Positions 5,585 to 7,338 of a DNA stretch of 7,338 nucleotides are shown here, piece after piece. This DNA comes from an uncultured Enterobacter sp. (lineage in GTDB: Bacteria > Pseudomonadota > Gammaproteobacteria > Enterobacterales > Enterobacteriaceae): contig CAMKZP010000182.1 in assembly GCA_946477805.1 (NCBI GenBank), positions 1 to 7,338 of the forward strand, given 5' to 3'. A program made the position numbers and the translations under genes. Position 1 is the stretch's first letter; every line of letters starts with the position of its first letter. The notes under the pieces were generated by a model. That model saw only the letters and a list, made by a program, of their open reading frames with translations, made no database searches and was not told where the DNA came from.

Positions 5585-6679
5585 ATGGCCCAACAGACTC
5601 CTTTGTACGAACAGCACGTGTTATGCGGCGCCCGCATGGTGGACTTCCACGGCTGGATGATGCCGCTGCACTACGGCTCGCAGATTGATGAGCACCACGC
5701 GGTGCGCACCGATGCCGGTATGTTCGACGTGTCCCACATGACCATTGTCGACCTGCACGGCAGCCGCACCCGGGAGTTTTTGCGTTATCTGTTGGCAAAC
5801 GACGTCGCTAAACTCAAGACGACAGGCAAAGCGCTCTATACCGGGATGCTCAACGCCTCGGGCGGCGTGATTGATGACCTCATCGTCTACTACTTCACCG
5901 AAGATTTCTTCCGCCTCGTTGTAAACTCCGCCACCCGCGAAAAAGACCTCTCCTGGATCACCCAACACGCCGAACCTTACGCCATCGACATCACCGTCCG
6001 CGATGACCTGTCGCTGATTGCCGTGCAGGGGCCGAACGCGCAGGCAAAAGCCGCCTCGCTGTTCAGCGACGAGCAGCGTAAAGCGACCGAAGGCATGAAG
6101 CCTTTCTTCGGCGTGCAGTCGGGGGATCTGTTCATCGCCACCACCGGTTACACCGGTGAAGCGGGGTATGAAATTGCGATGCCGAACGAGAAAGCCGCTG
6201 ATTTCTGGCGCGCGCTGGTGGAAGCGGGCGTGAAGCCTGCGGGCCTGGGCGCGCGCGATACGCTGCGTCTGGAAGCGGGCATGAACCTCTACGGACAGGA
6301 GATGGACGAAGGCGTCTCCCCGCTGGCGGCCAACATGGGCTGGACCATCGCGTGGGAACCGGCGGACCGTGACTTTATTGGTCGTGAAGCGCTGGAAATG
6401 CAGCGCGAGAAGGGCACCGAACAGCTGGTGGGCCTGGTGATGAAGGAAAAAGGCGTGCTGCGCGGCGAACTGCCGGTGCGCTTCACCGATGCGGACGGTA
6501 ATCATCGCGAAGGCGTCATCACCAGCGGGACCTTCTCCCCGACGCTCGGCTACAGTATTGCCCTGGCACGCGTCCCGGCGGGCATTGGCGAAACGGCGGT
6601 GGTGCAAATCCGCAACCGTGAAATGCCGGTCAGCGTGACCAAACCGATTTTTGTTCGCGCCGGTAAGCCGGTCGCCTAA
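5585..6679 (+). CDS. gcvT: aminomethyltransferase, glycine cleavage T protein
   Basis: A 364-residue protein, the same length as E. coli GcvT. It takes the aminomethyl group from lipoyl-GcvH, releases ammonia and passes the one-carbon unit to tetrahydrofolate, giving 5,10-methylene-THF. The folate-binding GcvT domain contains FHGWMMPLHYGSQ (~21-33), FDVSHM (47-52) and SGGVIDDLIVY (~92-102) with the conserved D97/D98 pair of the active site. Later motifs are TTGYTGEAGYE and GLGARDTLRLEAGMNLYG, followed by the C-terminal beta-barrel (SGTFSPTLGYSIALARV). No key residue is missing. The ATG at 5585 follows a CGAGGA ribosome-binding site by a few bases. It is the first gene of gcvTHP and is followed after 23 bp by gcvH. 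Regulation by GcvA, PurR and perhaps CRP is inferred from the upstream motifs. Confidence 0.97.
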   Translation: MAQQTPLYEQHVLCGARMVDFHGWMMPLHYGSQIDEHHAVRTDAGMFDVSHMTIVDLHGSRTREFLRYLLANDVAKLKTTGKALYTGMLNASGGVIDDLIVYYFTEDFFRLVVNSATREKDLSWITQHAEPYAIDITVRDDLSLIAVQGPNAQAKAASLFSDEQRKATEGMKPFFGVQSGDLFIATTGYTGEAGYEIAMPNEKAADFWRALVEAGVKPAGLGARDTLRLEAGMNLYGQEMDEGVSPLAANMGWTIAWEPADRDFIGREALEMQREKGTEQLVGLVMKEKGVLRGELPVRFTDADGNHREGVITSGTFSPTLGYSIALARVPAGIGETAVVQIRNREMPVSVTKPIFVRAGKPVA

Positions 6680-6702
6680 TTCTTTTTATCAGGAGAACTT
6701 CA

Positions 6703-7092
6703 ATGAGCAATGTGCCAGCAGAACTGAAATACAGCAAAGAACACGAGTGGCTGCGCAAAGAGGCGGACGGCACTTACACCGTAGGCATCACCGAGCACGC
6801 GCAGGAGCTGCTGGGCGACATGGTGTTTGTCGACCTGCCTGAAGTAGGCGCGACCGTCAGCGCGGGCGATGACTGCGCCGTGGCCGAGTCCGTAAAAGCG
6901 GCTTCCGACATCTATGCCCCGGTAAGTGGCGAAATCGTTGCCGTCAACGACGCGCTGAGCGATTCACCGGAGCTGGTCAACAGCGAGCCGTATGAAGGCG
7001 GCTGGATCTTTAAGATCAAAGCCAGCGACGAAGCGCAGGTTGCCGCGCTGCTGGACGCGACCGCGTACGAAGCACTGTTAGAAGACGAGTAA
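6703..7092 (+). CDS. gcvH: glycine cleavage system H protein (lipoyl carrier)
   Basis: A 129-residue protein, the length of E. coli GcvH and nearly identical to it except in a short segment before the C-terminus (EAQVAAL for ESELESL). It carries a lipoyl arm that shuttles the methylamine group from GcvP to GcvT and is then reoxidised by Lpd. The lipoylated residue is K65 in AVAESVKAASD, in the expected hairpin turn of the lipoyl-domain fold; the upstream GDMVFVDLPEVG and downstream YAPVSGEIVAVN segments are the usual flanking strands. An AGGAG ribosome-binding site at 6691-6695 lies 7 bp before the ATG. Its last codon and stop (GAG TAA) form part of a duplicated 36-bp unit that continues into the gap before gcvP. 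Confidence 0.98.
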   Translation: MSNVPAELKYSKEHEWLRKEADGTYTVGITEHAQELLGDMVFVDLPEVGATVSAGDDCAVAESVKAASDIYAPVSGEIVAVNDALSDSPELVNSEPYEGGWIFKIKASDEAQVAALLDATAYEALLEDE

Positions 7093-7158
7093 GCTTTTTC
7101 CCTCTCTCCTTGGGAGAGGGCAGAGTAAGCCTTTTCCCTCTCCCTTTGGGGAGAGGAT
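7087..7158 (+). repeat. 36-bp tandem duplication spanning the gcvH stop
   Basis: GAGTAAGC at 7087-7094 recurs at 7123-7130, exactly 36 bp later, and the copies keep matching through the T-run, CCCTCTC and the G-run: 25 of the first 28 bases agree. Unit 1 holds the last codon and stop of gcvH; unit 2 is a non-coding copy of it. Each unit contains a hairpin, 7100-7106 with 7114-7120, and 7137-7144 with 7149-7156. Confidence 0.8.
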
Positions 7159-7213
7159 AGGGTGAGGGGGAAAGACGATACCCTCACCCCAGCTCTCTCC
7201 CCCAGGGAGAGGG
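7136..7213. repeat. imperfect inverted repeat (CCCTCTCCC/GGGAGAGGG type) between gcvH and gcvP
   Basis: The arms at about 7136-7168 and 7181-7213 are near reverse complements around a 12-base centre. The inner 9 bp, GGGTGAGGG (7160-7168) with CCCTCACCC (7181-7189), are perfect. Each arm can also fold alone: CCTCTCCC/GGGAGAGG (7137-7144 with 7149-7156) and a 9-bp stem with one wobble pair (7193-7201 with 7205-7213). Sequences of this CCCTCACCC...CCCTCTCCC type recur in intergenic spaces of many gammaproteobacteria, so this is probably a dispersed extragenic palindrome. It carries no T-run and does not look like an intrinsic terminator. Confidence 0.75.
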
Positions 7214-7252
7214 CGAATACACATTCACTGCACGTTTCAGGAACCATCGCTC

Positions 7253-7338
7253 ATGACACAGACTTTAAGCCAGCTTGAAAACCGTGGCGCCTTCATTGAA
7301 CGTCACATTGGGCCGGATGCTCAGCAACAGCAGGAGAT
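7253..7338 (+). CDS. gcvP: glycine dehydrogenase (decarboxylating), P protein, N-terminal fragment
   Basis: From the ATG at 7253 the frame is open to the window edge and encodes 28 residues, beginning MTQTLSQLEN and continuing GAFIERHIGPD. This matches the E. coli GcvP N-terminus, including the conserved F-I-RHIGP motif of the P-protein family. GcvP is the PLP-dependent glycine decarboxylase that loads the lipoyl arm of GcvH. The PLP lysine and the rest of the protein lie outside the window. A weak CAGGAA at 7238-7243 precedes the start by 9 bp. The 160-bp gap after gcvH is unusually large for this operon and is filled mostly with repeat sequence. Confidence 0.93.
   Translation, partial: MTQTLSQLENRGAFIERHIGPDAQQQQE

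Noticed and set aside
5621..6607. Long minus-strand open frame (328 codons) opposite gcvT
   Set aside because: A product of the biased third-codon GC of gcvT; histidine- and arginine-rich translation without recognisable motifs or ribosome-binding site. The similar antisense frame at 1836-2561 opposite pepP is rejected for the same reason.
7095..7120. Intrinsic terminator after gcvH
   Set aside because: The T-run precedes the stem on the plus strand, and on the minus strand the stem is followed by A residues. The order is wrong for termination on either strand, and gcvP must be transcribed through it.
1..7338. Mobile element, CRISPR array, tRNA gene or defence system
   Set aside because: No transposase, integrase, attachment repeat, regularly spaced repeat array or tRNA fold was seen; gene order is the conserved enterobacterial one throughout.

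Overview
The window is a stretch of core chromosome from a member of the Enterobacteriaceae, outside Escherichia itself. Every gene has a close, nearly full-length counterpart in E. coli K-12 and the order matches the K-12 fau-ssrS-zapA / ygfB-pepP-ubiH-ubiI-gcvTHP neighbourhood. The high GC at third codon positions and the CCCTCTCCC/GGGAGAGGG-type repeat between gcvH and gcvP suggest an Enterobacter/Klebsiella/Leclercia-like genome. I cannot fix the genus by eye.

Layout. On the minus strand (reading right to left) lie zapA (division-ring protein), ssrS (6S RNA, here 184 nt) and the first 18 codons of fau (5-formyltetrahydrofolate cyclo-ligase), which runs off the left edge. A divergent promoter region of about 166 bp separates zapA from a plus-strand group, ygfB-pepP-ubiH-ubiI. 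It is tightly packed: 25 bp between ygfB and pepP, a 4-bp ATGA overlap between pepP and ubiH, and a 12-bp gap before ubiI, whose ribosome-binding site overlaps the ubiH stop. A 396-bp non-coding region follows. It holds a hairpin and a rich regulatory region whose motifs fit GcvA, PurR and possibly CRP control. Then comes the glycine-cleavage operon gcvT-gcvH-gcvP, with gcvP cut by the right edge after 28 codons.

How the genes work together. UbiH and UbiI are two paralogous FAD hydroxylases of ubiquinone biosynthesis, encoded in tandem. GcvT, GcvH and GcvP are the T, H and P proteins of the glycine cleavage system, which feeds one-carbon units into the folate pool that Fau also serves. 6S RNA and ZapA act in global transcription and in cytokinesis.

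Nothing here looks like a new defence, mobile or biosynthetic system. The parts worth a second look are the compensatory base changes in the 6S RNA, the spacing and repeated structure of the presumed GcvA/PurR sites upstream of gcvT, and a 36-bp tandem duplication plus three-hairpin repeat between gcvH and gcvP that includes the gcvH stop codon. Comparisons with E. coli sequences are from memory, not from an alignment.
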